Below, piece by piece: positions 1-5,593 of a stretch of 6,272 bases of DNA. Source of the stretch: Chloroflexota bacterium (GTDB lineage Bacteria > Chloroflexota > Dehalococcoidia > Tepidiformales > Tepidiformaceae); assembly GCA_021823905.1 (NCBI GenBank), contig JAKALX010000231.1, positions 1-6,272 on the forward strand, in the 5' to 3' direction. How positions within the stretch are numbered: position 1 is the first letter of the stretch; the number at the start of each line of letters is the position of its first letter. Below the pieces are notes generated by a model. The model did not search any database, was not told the origin of the DNA, and was given only the letters and a program-made list of their open reading frames with translations. The translations under genes were made by a program, and so were the position numbers.

Positions 1-225
1 CCATTCGATCCGCACATACAGTCGGTCGCCGTCCGAGACCGCGGCCACCTTGGCAGAGGACGTGGAAGCGTAGGCACGCTTCGCCCATGCCTCACGGATG
101 TACGCCGTCGGCTGCGCGGCGGCTGGAATCGCCGAGAGCGACACTCTCTCGCTAGATACGCTGCCCCAACCGGCGGACACCGGATCTTCCAGCGCGGAAG
201 CGGAAGGAACCTTCGCGACCTTCAT
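1..225 (-). CDS. Putative haem-b-binding gamma subunit of a type II molybdoenzyme (ethylbenzene dehydrogenase gamma-like), 5' part only
   Basis: The frame is open from ATG at 225 to the window edge (75 codons, no stop), so the C-terminal part is missing. In EbdC/DdhC/SerC-type complexes the gamma subunit holds a b haem that passes electrons between the iron-sulfur beta subunit and an external carrier. The resemblance rests on an N-terminal stretch followed by AYIREAWAKRAY (about residues 46-57) and then AAVSDGDRLYVRIEW (about 61-75). This recalls the first beta strands of the ethylbenzene-dehydrogenase haem-binding domain, where a strand ending in an aromatic residue usually precedes a W-x-D turn. 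The axial haem ligands would lie beyond the edge. It starts 2 nt after the alpha-subunit stop. A GAGGGA ribosome site lies inside the last alpha codons, so the two genes are almost certainly cotranscribed and translationally linked. The N-terminus (MKVAKVPSASALEDPVSAGW) has no hydrophobic core, so no Sec signal peptide is seen, whereas characterised gamma subunits are exported. The family call is from memory of the pattern; the reading frame itself is secure. Confidence 0.68.
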   Translation of the reverse strand, partial: MKVAKVPSASALEDPVSAGWGSVSSERVSLSAIPAAAQPTAYIREAWAKRAYASTSSAKVAAVSDGDRLYVRIEW

Positions 226-227
226 CG

Positions 228-3047
228 TTATCCCTCGTTCACTTTCTCGAAGTCGCACCGCACCCAGCGGTCGCAGGGGATGGGCTGCCACTCGGCGCCC
301 AGGTGTTGCAGATGCCCGTAGCCGCCGGCGAAGCCGATCCACTTCACCATTCCCGGCTCGATCTCGTTCGCGCCGCTCCAGTTCTTGTACTGGAACCCGG
401 CCCAGCCGTTGTACGAGACGATCTGCCCGGGCTTCACCGAGGGCGACACCTTCACGCGCACCAGGAACGAGCTGACGTCGTTGTAGACCTTGATCAGGTC
501 GTCGTCCTTCACGCCATGCGAGGCGGCATCCTGCGGCCCGACCTCGACGAACGGCTCGCCACGGTGGGTGCCGAGGATCACGTTGTTGGCCTGGTTCATC
601 GTGTGGATGCTCCAGCGGTTGTGCCCCGACGTGAGGCCCATCGGGTAGTTACCGCCCATATCCGGGTTCGGCTTCCATACCGGGAGCTCTTCGCCGGCCT
701 CCAGGAACCATTCGTGGTCGATGTAGAACTGCGCACGGCGCGCGTACGTCGGGAACGGATCGCCCTTTTCCGTGTGATCGCGGAACGGTACGTGCGTCTT
801 GTTCGGCTCGAGCGGCGACGCCTGGGAGAGACCCATCGGCGCCAGGCCCCAGTCGATGAAGCGAACGTGCCCCTTCTCGCGCATCGCGCGCAGGTTTGTG
901 CCCATCGGCAGCGTCCCCGCCAGCGCCGAGTCGCGGATGACTTCGTCGAAGCGCGCGTTCTCGTTGTCGAAGTAGCCGTTCATCGAGTACGCCTTGTACA
1001 GCTCGCCGTACTGGCGCGAGACGCCGTTGGTGCCGACGTACTCCTTCAACCCGCGGGCTTCGGCGACCTCGGAGATCTTCTTCACGAGCTCCCCGAAGAT
1101 CGTCCACTCGTCCTTCGCCTCGCCCGGCGACTCGGCCGCCTTGTCGCCAAGCGTGAGGTTCATCACGTGCGGCGTCGGCATCCCGAACGTCAGCTTCTCG
1201 TAGTGCTGCGCAACCGGCAGGAAGTAATCCGCATAGAGCGCCGTCTGGCTCATGCGGAAGTCCATCGTGACGATGGTGCGGAGCTTCGGCCAGAGCGTGG
1301 GCAGCAACGCCTTCTTGCCGCCGCGCGTCCGCCGCAGTGTGTTGCCGCCGCACTCGATGAGCACGCGCGGCGGGTTTTCGGGGCGTGGCCGGTCGAGCCC
1401 CCGCCACCAGCCCTTCTCAAGCGCCTCGTTGAAGTACTCGTCGAAGCCGCGTGGCAGCGATTTGTCGCCCCACTCCTTCGTGTTCCAGCGCTCCTTGTAG
1501 CCGGCCTGCCAGTACCACCAGAACGCCGGCGGCGCGGACGTTCCGCCACCCACCGGGGTCTGATCGACGCGGTTGATGCCGCCGCGCTCCTGCCCCGCCA
1601 TCTTCTTTGAAATCTCGCGGATGGCGATCTCGGTGGTGGCCGTCGGGTCGAACTGCTTGTAGGCCGCGACCGCGGCGTCGCGTGCGCTCAGCACGATCTC
1701 GCTGTTGGCGGCGCCCGGCCCCGGCTTCGCCATCGCGATCGCCTGGCCATCGTTCATGGCCGCCGCCCAGCAGCGGATGCCGGCGCCGTGCTTGCCCCAG
1801 TTGCCGCTGGCGGCTAGCACAAGGCACATCACGCGTTCAATCAGGTCGCCGTGATAGAACTTGCAGGCGTTGTAGCCAAGCATGATGTTCGTACGCTTGG
1901 CAGCGATCTTCCGGGCCAGCATCCGGATCGTGTCCGGATGCACACCGGTGATCGCCTGCTGCTTCTCCGGCGTGTACTCGGTGTCGAGCTTTTTCTTCAG
2001 GAGCGCGAACACGGGCGTCACCTGGACGGTCGAGCCGTCCGCGAGCTTGACGTCGAACACGCCTTCGAGCGCGATGTCGACGCCCTTCAGGAACATGTTT
2101 CCGCGGTCCGCCAGCTTCAGACCGCGCCCTGGAACCCACTGGTACATCTGGTCGTCGCGGCCCTTGGCTTCGACGTCCGTCTGCCGCAGGTACCGCTTCG
2201 TGTCCGTGCGAACCAGGTAGCCGAAGTCCGTCTGCTCCTTCAGGAATTTCCAGTCCGCGATGTTCTCCGCGAACATCACCTGCGCCAGCGCCATCCCGAA
2301 CGCCGGGTCGGAGGCCCCGTTGATCGGGACCTGGTAGTCGGCGTGCGTGTGCGACGAGTTCACGTCGGGCGAGATGTTGACGACTTCCGCGCCGTTGTAC
2401 CGCGCCTCCGCGATGAAGTGGTAGAGCGAGATGCGGGTGTACACGGGGTTCATGTGCCAGAACAGGATCAGCTCCGACTTGAACCAGTCGTCGGCCGACG
2501 AGGTCGGACTGAACTTGCCGAACGTCTCGTAGAGGCCGATCGAGAAGTCGTTGAATGAGCCCTGCAGGTCCAGGTAGTGGCCGCCGATGACCGAGCGGAA
2601 CCGCCCAATCGCCATCCCGCCGCCGCCTTCGGGCGTGCCTTCCTGCACGATCGACGCCGAGCCGTCGTTCTCGATGGCTTCGACCATGGACTCGGCGATC
2701 TCCGTCAACGCTGTATCCCAGGAGACGCGCTCCCATTTCCCCTCGCCGCGTTCGCCCGCGCGCTTCAACGGATACATGACGCGGTCCGGGCCGTAGAGCG
2801 ACGCGCTCCACGACGCGCCTTTCTGGCAGCCCATCGGGTTGAAGTCCGGAACGCCTTCCTCGACGGTGGCGATGCTCCCCGACTGCTCCTCGCGGACCAC
2901 TTTGCCGTCCTTCACGTAGACGCGGACAGGGCAGTCGCCGGGGTAGCAGTCGACGCAGTGGGTGCCCCAGTGAACCGAATCCCAGTCCCATTTGTCGCGA
3001 TAGGCGTCGAAGCCGCCATTTGCGGCTGATGCAACAGGCGTAGTCAC
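228..3047 (-). CDS. Catalytic alpha subunit of a type II DMSO-reductase-family molybdoenzyme (EbdA/DdhA/SerA/NarG-like)
   Basis: This is a complete molybdenum bis-MGD catalytic subunit of 939 aa from the preferred start. Near the N-terminus lies an FS0 iron-sulfur motif, H30-x3-C34-x4-C39-x34-C74, with YVKDGKVVREEQ and GCQKGASW in the NarG-like positions. SADDW follows at about 184-188; its last Asp (D187) aligns with the Asp that ligates Mo in NarG and EbdA. The C-terminal cofactor-binding part has SGHNRWSIHTMN (about 807-818), QDAASHGVKDDDLIKVYND (about 839-857), YNGW (879-882) and GYGHL (909-913). These resemble ethylbenzene/DMS dehydrogenase more than NarG, and the length suits that group (roughly 900-980 aa; NarG is about 1250). 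The substrate could be a hydrocarbon, sulfur compound or oxyanion; it cannot be told here. GTG at 3047 is chosen because GAGGTG sits 5 nt upstream. GTG at 3053 is in frame, but its ribosome site would touch it. An in-frame stop at 3093-3095 rules out a longer N-terminus. No twin-arginine leader is present. The gamma-like gene follows after 2 nt. Confidence 0.95.
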   Translation of the reverse strand: MTTPVASAANGGFDAYRDKWDWDSVHWGTHCVDCYPGDCPVRVYVKDGKVVREEQSGSIATVEEGVPDFNPMGCQKGASWSASLYGPDRVMYPLKRAGERGEGKWERVSWDTALTEIAESMVEAIENDGSASIVQEGTPEGGGGMAIGRFRSVIGGHYLDLQGSFNDFSIGLYETFGKFSPTSSADDWFKSELILFWHMNPVYTRISLYHFIAEARYNGAEVVNISPDVNSSHTHADYQVPINGASDPAFGMALAQVMFAENIADWKFLKEQTDFGYLVRTDTKRYLRQTDVEAKGRDDQMYQWVPGRGLKLADRGNMFLKGVDIALEGVFDVKLADGSTVQVTPVFALLKKKLDTEYTPEKQQAITGVHPDTIRMLARKIAAKRTNIMLGYNACKFYHGDLIERVMCLVLAASGNWGKHGAGIRCWAAAMNDGQAIAMAKPGPGAANSEIVLSARDAAVAAYKQFDPTATTEIAIREISKKMAGQERGGINRVDQTPVGGGTSAPPAFWWYWQAGYKERWNTKEWGDKSLPRGFDEYFNEALEKGWWRGLDRPRPENPPRVLIECGGNTLRRTRGGKKALLPTLWPKLRTIVTMDFRMSQTALYADYFLPVAQHYEKLTFGMPTPHVMNLTLGDKAAESPGEAKDEWTIFGELVKKISEVAEARGLKEYVGTNGVSRQYGELYKAYSMNGYFDNENARFDEVIRDSALAGTLPMGTNLRAMREKGHVRFIDWGLAPMGLSQASPLEPNKTHVPFRDHTEKGDPFPTYARRAQFYIDHEWFLEAGEELPVWKPNPDMGGNYPMGLTSGHNRWSIHTMNQANNVILGTHRGEPFVEVGPQDAASHGVKDDDLIKVYNDVSSFLVRVKVSPSVKPGQIVSYNGWAGFQYKNWSGANEIEPGMVKWIGFAGGYGHLQHLGAEWQPIPCDRWVRCDFEKVNEG
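231..236 (-). promoter_or_regulatory. Shine-Dalgarno for the gamma-like gene
   Basis: GAGGGA on the minus strand ends 5 nt before the ATG at 225. It lies within the last sense codons of the alpha-subunit gene (GAG GGA TAA), just ahead of its stop. This supports the ATG choice and translational coupling. Confidence 0.7.
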
Positions 3048-3052
3048 AGGCA

Positions 3053-3058
3053 CACCTC
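3053..3058 (-). promoter_or_regulatory. Shine-Dalgarno that decides the molybdoenzyme alpha start
   Basis: GAGGTG (6-nt match to the anti-Shine-Dalgarno) lies 5 nt before GTG at 3047. It overlaps the upstream in-frame GTG at 3053, which is therefore badly placed as an initiator. The protein most likely begins M-T-T-P-V rather than M-P-V-T-T. Confidence 0.7.
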
Positions 3059-3072
3059 GAAAACGAAGTGAG

Positions 3073-3090
3073 CCTTTATCGTCCTTATCG
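3073..3090 (-). promoter_or_regulatory. Possible promoter core of the molybdoenzyme operon (tandem CGATAAGG / CGATAAAGG)
   Basis: In this AT-richer patch the minus strand reads CGATAAGG, one A, then CGATAAAGG. GATAAA at 3080-3075 is a 4-of-6 match to a sigma-70-type -10 box and would place the transcript start near 3068-3069, leaving a leader of about 20 nt that includes GAGGTG. No good -35 hexamer is found 15-18 nt upstream, as often holds for activator-dependent promoters. The tandem unit, with a 9-bp period, could also be a protein site or chance. Confidence 0.3.
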
Positions 3091-3102
3091 ACTCAACAAA
3101 TC

Positions 3103-3118
3103 CATGATCTCGATCATG
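3103..3118 (-). promoter_or_regulatory. 16-bp palindrome with FNR-like core upstream of the molybdoenzyme operon
   Basis: CATGATC-GA-GATCATG is a perfect inverted repeat with 7-bp arms and a 2-bp spacer. Its inner part, ATGAT-CGAG-ATCAT (3104-3117), matches the FNR/Anr consensus TTGAT-N4-ATCAA at 8 of 10 defined positions, differing only at the two outermost bases. The centre (3110.5) is 63 nt from the GTG and about 41.5 nt upstream of a start predicted near 3069, the usual place for a class II FNR/CRP-family activator. An alternative reading is a weak terminator for nadE: the site begins 18 nt after that stop, could form a 6-bp stem with a 4-nt loop, and is followed by GATTTGTT. The low stem G+C and poor T-run make that less attractive. 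FNR control is an inference. Confidence 0.45.
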
Positions 3119-3136
3119 CGGGGCGAGCGCTCGGTG

Positions 3137-5137
3137 CTATTGCTCCGGGATCGACTCCGCCTCGGCCAGCCACGCTTCGGGCGAAGCGTCGGGCGGCATC
3201 CGCCAGTCGCCCCGCGGCGAAAGCGATCCGCCGGACCCAACTTTTGGCGAATCGGGCACGCAGTCGCGCTTGAACTGGTTCGCGAAGAAACGCTGGATGA
3301 ACACGATCAGCCAGCTCCGGATCTCGCCAATGGTGTACCGCCCCTCGAACGCGTGCAGCGCCATACGCGCGATGCGACGGGGACCAAACCCAAACCGCGA
3401 AAAGTGGTAGAGGAAAAAGTCGTTCAGGTCGTATGGCCCGACCGCCGCTTCGGTCAGGTGGGTGATCTCGCCGTCGGGCGACAGCCGGCGCAGCTCCGGC
3501 GAAATCGGGATGGCGAGCACCTCGCGGAGGACCGTGGCGACCGGCGGCTCGTCCTTGAAGACCACGTCCGCCGCCCAGCGAATCAGTTGCGAGACCAGCG
3601 TTTTGGGAACGCCGGAACTAGCGGCGTAGTGGGACATGTGGTCGCCACCGTAGGTCGTCCAGCCGAGCGCCAGCTCCGAAAGATCGCCCGTCCCGAGGTC
3701 GAATCCCTTGTGCTTGGACGTCAGCGAGAACAGCAGGTACTTCCGCGCCCACGCCTGGACGTTCTCGAAGGTCAGGTCCTCCATCGCCGGATCGTGGCCG
3801 ATCGCGGCGAACACGCTGTTCGAGACATCCTTGATTTCGATTTCCTGCAACGTCGCCCCGAGCGACCGCGTCAGGTCGCAGGCGACCCGGTACGTGCGGT
3901 CGGACGTGCCGAAGCCGGGCATCGTGATGCCCCAGACGTCGCTCCGCGGCTTCTTGAGCATGTCCATCGCGTAGACGGCGACGATCAGCGCGAGCGTCGA
4001 GTCGCGCCCGCCCGACACGCCGAGGAAGATCCGCCGTGAGTCGGCGGGCAGTGATTCCAGCCGCCGGGCGACAGAGCTTGCGAGGATCAGGAACACCTCG
4101 CGGCAGCGGTCGTCGAGCTGATGGGGGTCGGCGGGCGCGTAGGGCAACGGGTTGATTCGCCGCGCGAGCGACTGGTAAACGCGTTCGTCCCGCCCGGGAT
4201 CACGCTCAGTCGGCACCACGACCTCGCGCATGGGCTGCGCGAACACGGCCGCGTTCTGGTTCCACGACGTTTGACGCATGCGGTCGGTCGTCAACGCGGA
4301 GAGGTCAACGTCGACGACCGTGAACGTCCCGCCTGTCACGAAGCGCTCCGTCTCCGCCACGATCTCACCGCGGTCACCGACGATCCCCTGGCCGTCCCAG
4401 GCGAGATCGGCGGTCGACTCGCCGAATCCGGCGGCGCTGTAGAGCTGCACCACCAGGTTCTTCGCCGACGAAGACGCGACCAGCTCCTGGCGATAGCCCG
4501 ACTTGCCCACGGTGATGTTCGAAGCCGAGAGATTGGCCAGCACCGTCGCGCCCGAAAGGGCCGCGATCGTCCCCGGCGGGATGGGAACCCAGAGGTCCTC
4601 GCAGACATCGGTGTGCAGGACGAAGCCGTCGACGCCCTGGAGGCGCGCAAGGACATCGGTTCCGAACGGAACGCGCTCGCCAAGCAGCTCGATTTCGTTC
4701 ACGCGGGCGTCGCCGCCCGGCTGGAACCAGCGCATCTCGTAGAACTCGCGGTAGTTCGGCGGGTAGGCTTTCGGCGCAACCATCAGCGCCCGCCCCCGAT
4801 AGAGCGTCACCGCGCAGTTGTAGAGCCCACCGCCTGCCTTGAGCGGCATGCCGGCGGAGAAGACGAGGTCCCAGCCCTGCGTTGCCGCGGCGAGAGCAGC
4901 GAGCGCGTCCTGGGCCGCGCGAAGCAGCGTCTCCTGGAAAAACAGGTCGCCCGCCGAGTAGCCCGTCAGCCCGAGCTCGGGGCAGACCGCGTACTGTGCG
5001 CCGGCCTCGTACGCCTCGCGGAGGACTCGCAGGTGTGCTTCGACGTTGGCCTTGGGGTTCGCCAGGCGAACCGCGGGGACACAAACCGCCACGCGGGCAT
5101 AACCATGCTCGCGAACATCAAGGAAGGCAGGTTCCAT
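3137..5137 (-). CDS. nadE: Glutamine-dependent NAD+ synthetase
   Basis: A cytosolic enzyme for the last step of NAD biosynthesis: it adenylates nicotinate adenine dinucleotide with ATP and amidates it with ammonia freed from glutamine. The protein is 666 aa from ATG 5137; the M. tuberculosis type is about 680. The N-terminal nitrilase-like glutaminase has the full triad: Glu54 in CPELGLTGYS, Lys123 in APKAYPPNYREFYE and Cys179 in TDVCEDLWVP. NLSASNITVGKSGYRQ and STADLAWDGQG follow. The C-terminal synthetase has the PP-loop SGGRDST (375-381), GTGDLSELALGW (about 483-494), GVPKTL and the closing KVGSGGSLSPRGDWRMP. All parts point to a working bifunctional enzyme. Small oddities are Arg in the PP-loop, where Val or Leu is usual, and AASS where the family usually has a V-N-containing stretch. 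ATG 5137 is preferred because a TATGAT box ends 6 nt before it; in-frame GTG 5143 touches that box, would add two residues, and has no Shine-Dalgarno either. The gene is divergent from the small gene and fumarase, and about 80 nt ahead of the molybdoenzyme operon. Confidence 0.96.
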   Translation of the reverse strand: MEPAFLDVREHGYARVAVCVPAVRLANPKANVEAHLRVLREAYEAGAQYAVCPELGLTGYSAGDLFFQETLLRAAQDALAALAAATQGWDLVFSAGMPLKAGGGLYNCAVTLYRGRALMVAPKAYPPNYREFYEMRWFQPGGDARVNEIELLGERVPFGTDVLARLQGVDGFVLHTDVCEDLWVPIPPGTIAALSGATVLANLSASNITVGKSGYRQELVASSSAKNLVVQLYSAAGFGESTADLAWDGQGIVGDRGEIVAETERFVTGGTFTVVDVDLSALTTDRMRQTSWNQNAAVFAQPMREVVVPTERDPGRDERVYQSLARRINPLPYAPADPHQLDDRCREVFLILASSVARRLESLPADSRRIFLGVSGGRDSTLALIVAVYAMDMLKKPRSDVWGITMPGFGTSDRTYRVACDLTRSLGATLQEIEIKDVSNSVFAAIGHDPAMEDLTFENVQAWARKYLLFSLTSKHKGFDLGTGDLSELALGWTTYGGDHMSHYAASSGVPKTLVSQLIRWAADVVFKDEPPVATVLREVLAIPISPELRRLSPDGEITHLTEAAVGPYDLNDFFLYHFSRFGFGPRRIARMALHAFEGRYTIGEIRSWLIVFIQRFFANQFKRDCVPDSPKVGSGGSLSPRGDWRMPPDASPEAWLAEAESIPEQ

Positions 5138-5143
5138 GCGCAC

Positions 5144-5149
5144 ATCATA
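5144..5149 (-). promoter_or_regulatory. -10 box for nadE, suggesting a leaderless transcript
   Basis: TATGAT on the minus strand matches the sigma-70-type -10 consensus at 5 of 6 positions and ends 6 nt before ATG 5137. Transcription would start at or next to the start codon, which agrees with the lack of a Shine-Dalgarno. No convincing -35 hexamer lies 16-18 nt upstream, where the sequence is GC-rich. The rest of the 141-nt divergent region (5144-5284) shows no gene or RNA. Confidence 0.45.
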
Positions 5150-5272
5150 GGGCCGGATCCTGGCTTACCGCCCGCTGCGCTGCTTGCACCAAGCCTGGTC
5201 ACCGCGGTTGACGCCACCGGCCGGCGACCCGAATGCCACCCAACCGGCACCACGCCCCCAGGGAGCTTCGGC

Positions 5273-5278
5273 AATACT
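5273..5278 (+). promoter_or_regulatory. Possible -10 box for the small gene
   Basis: AATACT (4 of 6 matches to TATAAT) ends 6 nt before ATG 5285, the spacing also seen at nadE and close to that at the fumarase gene. No Shine-Dalgarno precedes this ATG at a useful distance; GGGAG at 5261-5265 is too far away. No -35 box is clear. Weak on its own; it gains some weight from the shared geometry. Confidence 0.3.
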
Positions 5279-5284
5279 CGATCC

Positions 5285-5473
5285 ATGAACATGTTGAGCG
5301 TTCTCGCGCCCACCTCGCGCCCGGTCGAGCCGTTCGACCCCGTGACGAACATCGAGGCGGAGTTTGCGGTCCGCGCCACCGTCAAGGTGCTCCGGGTGCA
5401 GCGCGAGGCCGGGCAGGAGATCGTCCACCTCCTCGACTCCAATGCCGGGACGAAGCTCAACCGCAGCGCCTGA
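5285..5473 (+). CDS. Small protein, YjfB/putative-motility-family-like
   Basis: A 62-codon gene from ATG 5285 to TGA 5471-5473; ATG 5291 is the next in-frame start. After a proline-containing N-terminus (residues 1-20), residues 22-51 look like one long amphipathic helix (NIEAEFAVRATVKVLRVQRE and on to HLLDS), and the protein ends GTKLNRSA. This plan, a short N-terminus, a single helix with V-L-x-x-Q-x-x-x-G-x-x-x-(V/L)-x-L-L and a G-x-(I/L)-(N/D) tail in about 60 aa, recalls the YjfB putative-motility family, whose function is not established. No membrane segment, signal peptide or cysteine pair is seen. It lies alone between the divergent nadE and the fumarase gene, in the same direction as the latter but 120 nt away. 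Its low frameshift risk and family-like pattern favour a real gene. The family call is tentative. Confidence 0.58.
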   Translation: MNMLSVLAPTSRPVEPFDPVTNIEAEFAVRATVKVLRVQREAGQEIVHLLDSNAGTKLNRSA

Positions 5474-5523
5474 GGCGGTTTCGGAGCCTCCCGTCTGGCC
5501 AACTCCAATCCGCTCGATTCCAT

Positions 5524-5539
5524 CGATAGAGTTCTATCG
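5524..5539. promoter_or_regulatory. 16-bp palindrome upstream of fumarase, possible operator
   Basis: CGATAGA-GT-TCTATCG is a perfect inverted repeat with 7-bp arms and a 2-bp spacer. It ends 54 nt before the fumarase ATG, with its centre at about -62.5 if the mRNA starts at that ATG. There is no T-run after it, so it looks like a protein-binding site rather than a terminator of the small gene. It does not match the FNR or CRP consensus, and the binding protein is unknown. Confidence 0.4.
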
Positions 5540-5580
5540 CACAAACGACAATTCCCGTTTTGCGTTCGCGTCCACGGGCG

Positions 5581-5586
5581 TACTCT
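5581..5586 (+). promoter_or_regulatory. -10 box for the fumarase gene, suggesting a leaderless transcript
   Basis: TACTCT fits the TANNNT form of a -10 box and ends 7 nt before ATG 5594, placing the transcript start at the start codon. No Shine-Dalgarno is present in the preceding 20 nt. TTGCGT at 5560-5565 could be a -35 box, though its 15-nt spacer is short. Confidence 0.42.
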
Positions 5587-5593
5587 CTTACGC

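Noticed and set aside
98..475. Plus-strand open frame at the left end
   Set aside because: It is opposite the gamma-like start and the conserved alpha C-terminus; the Ser/Arg-rich translation has no family features.
303..1610. Long open frame on the plus strand opposite the molybdoenzyme gene
   Set aside because: The translation is rich in Arg, Val and His with no family motif, and it lies antisense to a clearly conserved protein. It is typical GC-rich antisense shadow coding.
3124..3133. Perfect 10-bp palindrome CGAGCGCTCG just after the nadE stop
   Set aside because: It is short, GC-only apart from one A/T pair, has no loop for a hairpin and no T-run. Such palindromes are expected by chance in GC-rich DNA.
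3068..4039. Plus-strand open frame opposite the 3' half of nadE
   Set aside because: Arg-rich, low-complexity translation with no recognisable domain; it is antisense to conserved NadE motifs.
5208..5213. TTGACG resembling a -35 box in the divergent region
   Set aside because: No -10-like hexamer lies 16-18 nt downstream (GAATGC at the 17-nt position), and it is too far from the AATACT box to pair with it.
4121..5284. Long upstream extension of the small-protein frame through the nadE antisense strand
   Set aside because: The frame is open only because the nadE complement lacks stops. The family-like part and the promoter-like box fit a start at 5285.
5472..5490. Hairpin GAGGC...GCCTC just after the small gene, as a terminator
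   Set aside because: The stem is only 5 bp with a large loop, and no T-run follows it.
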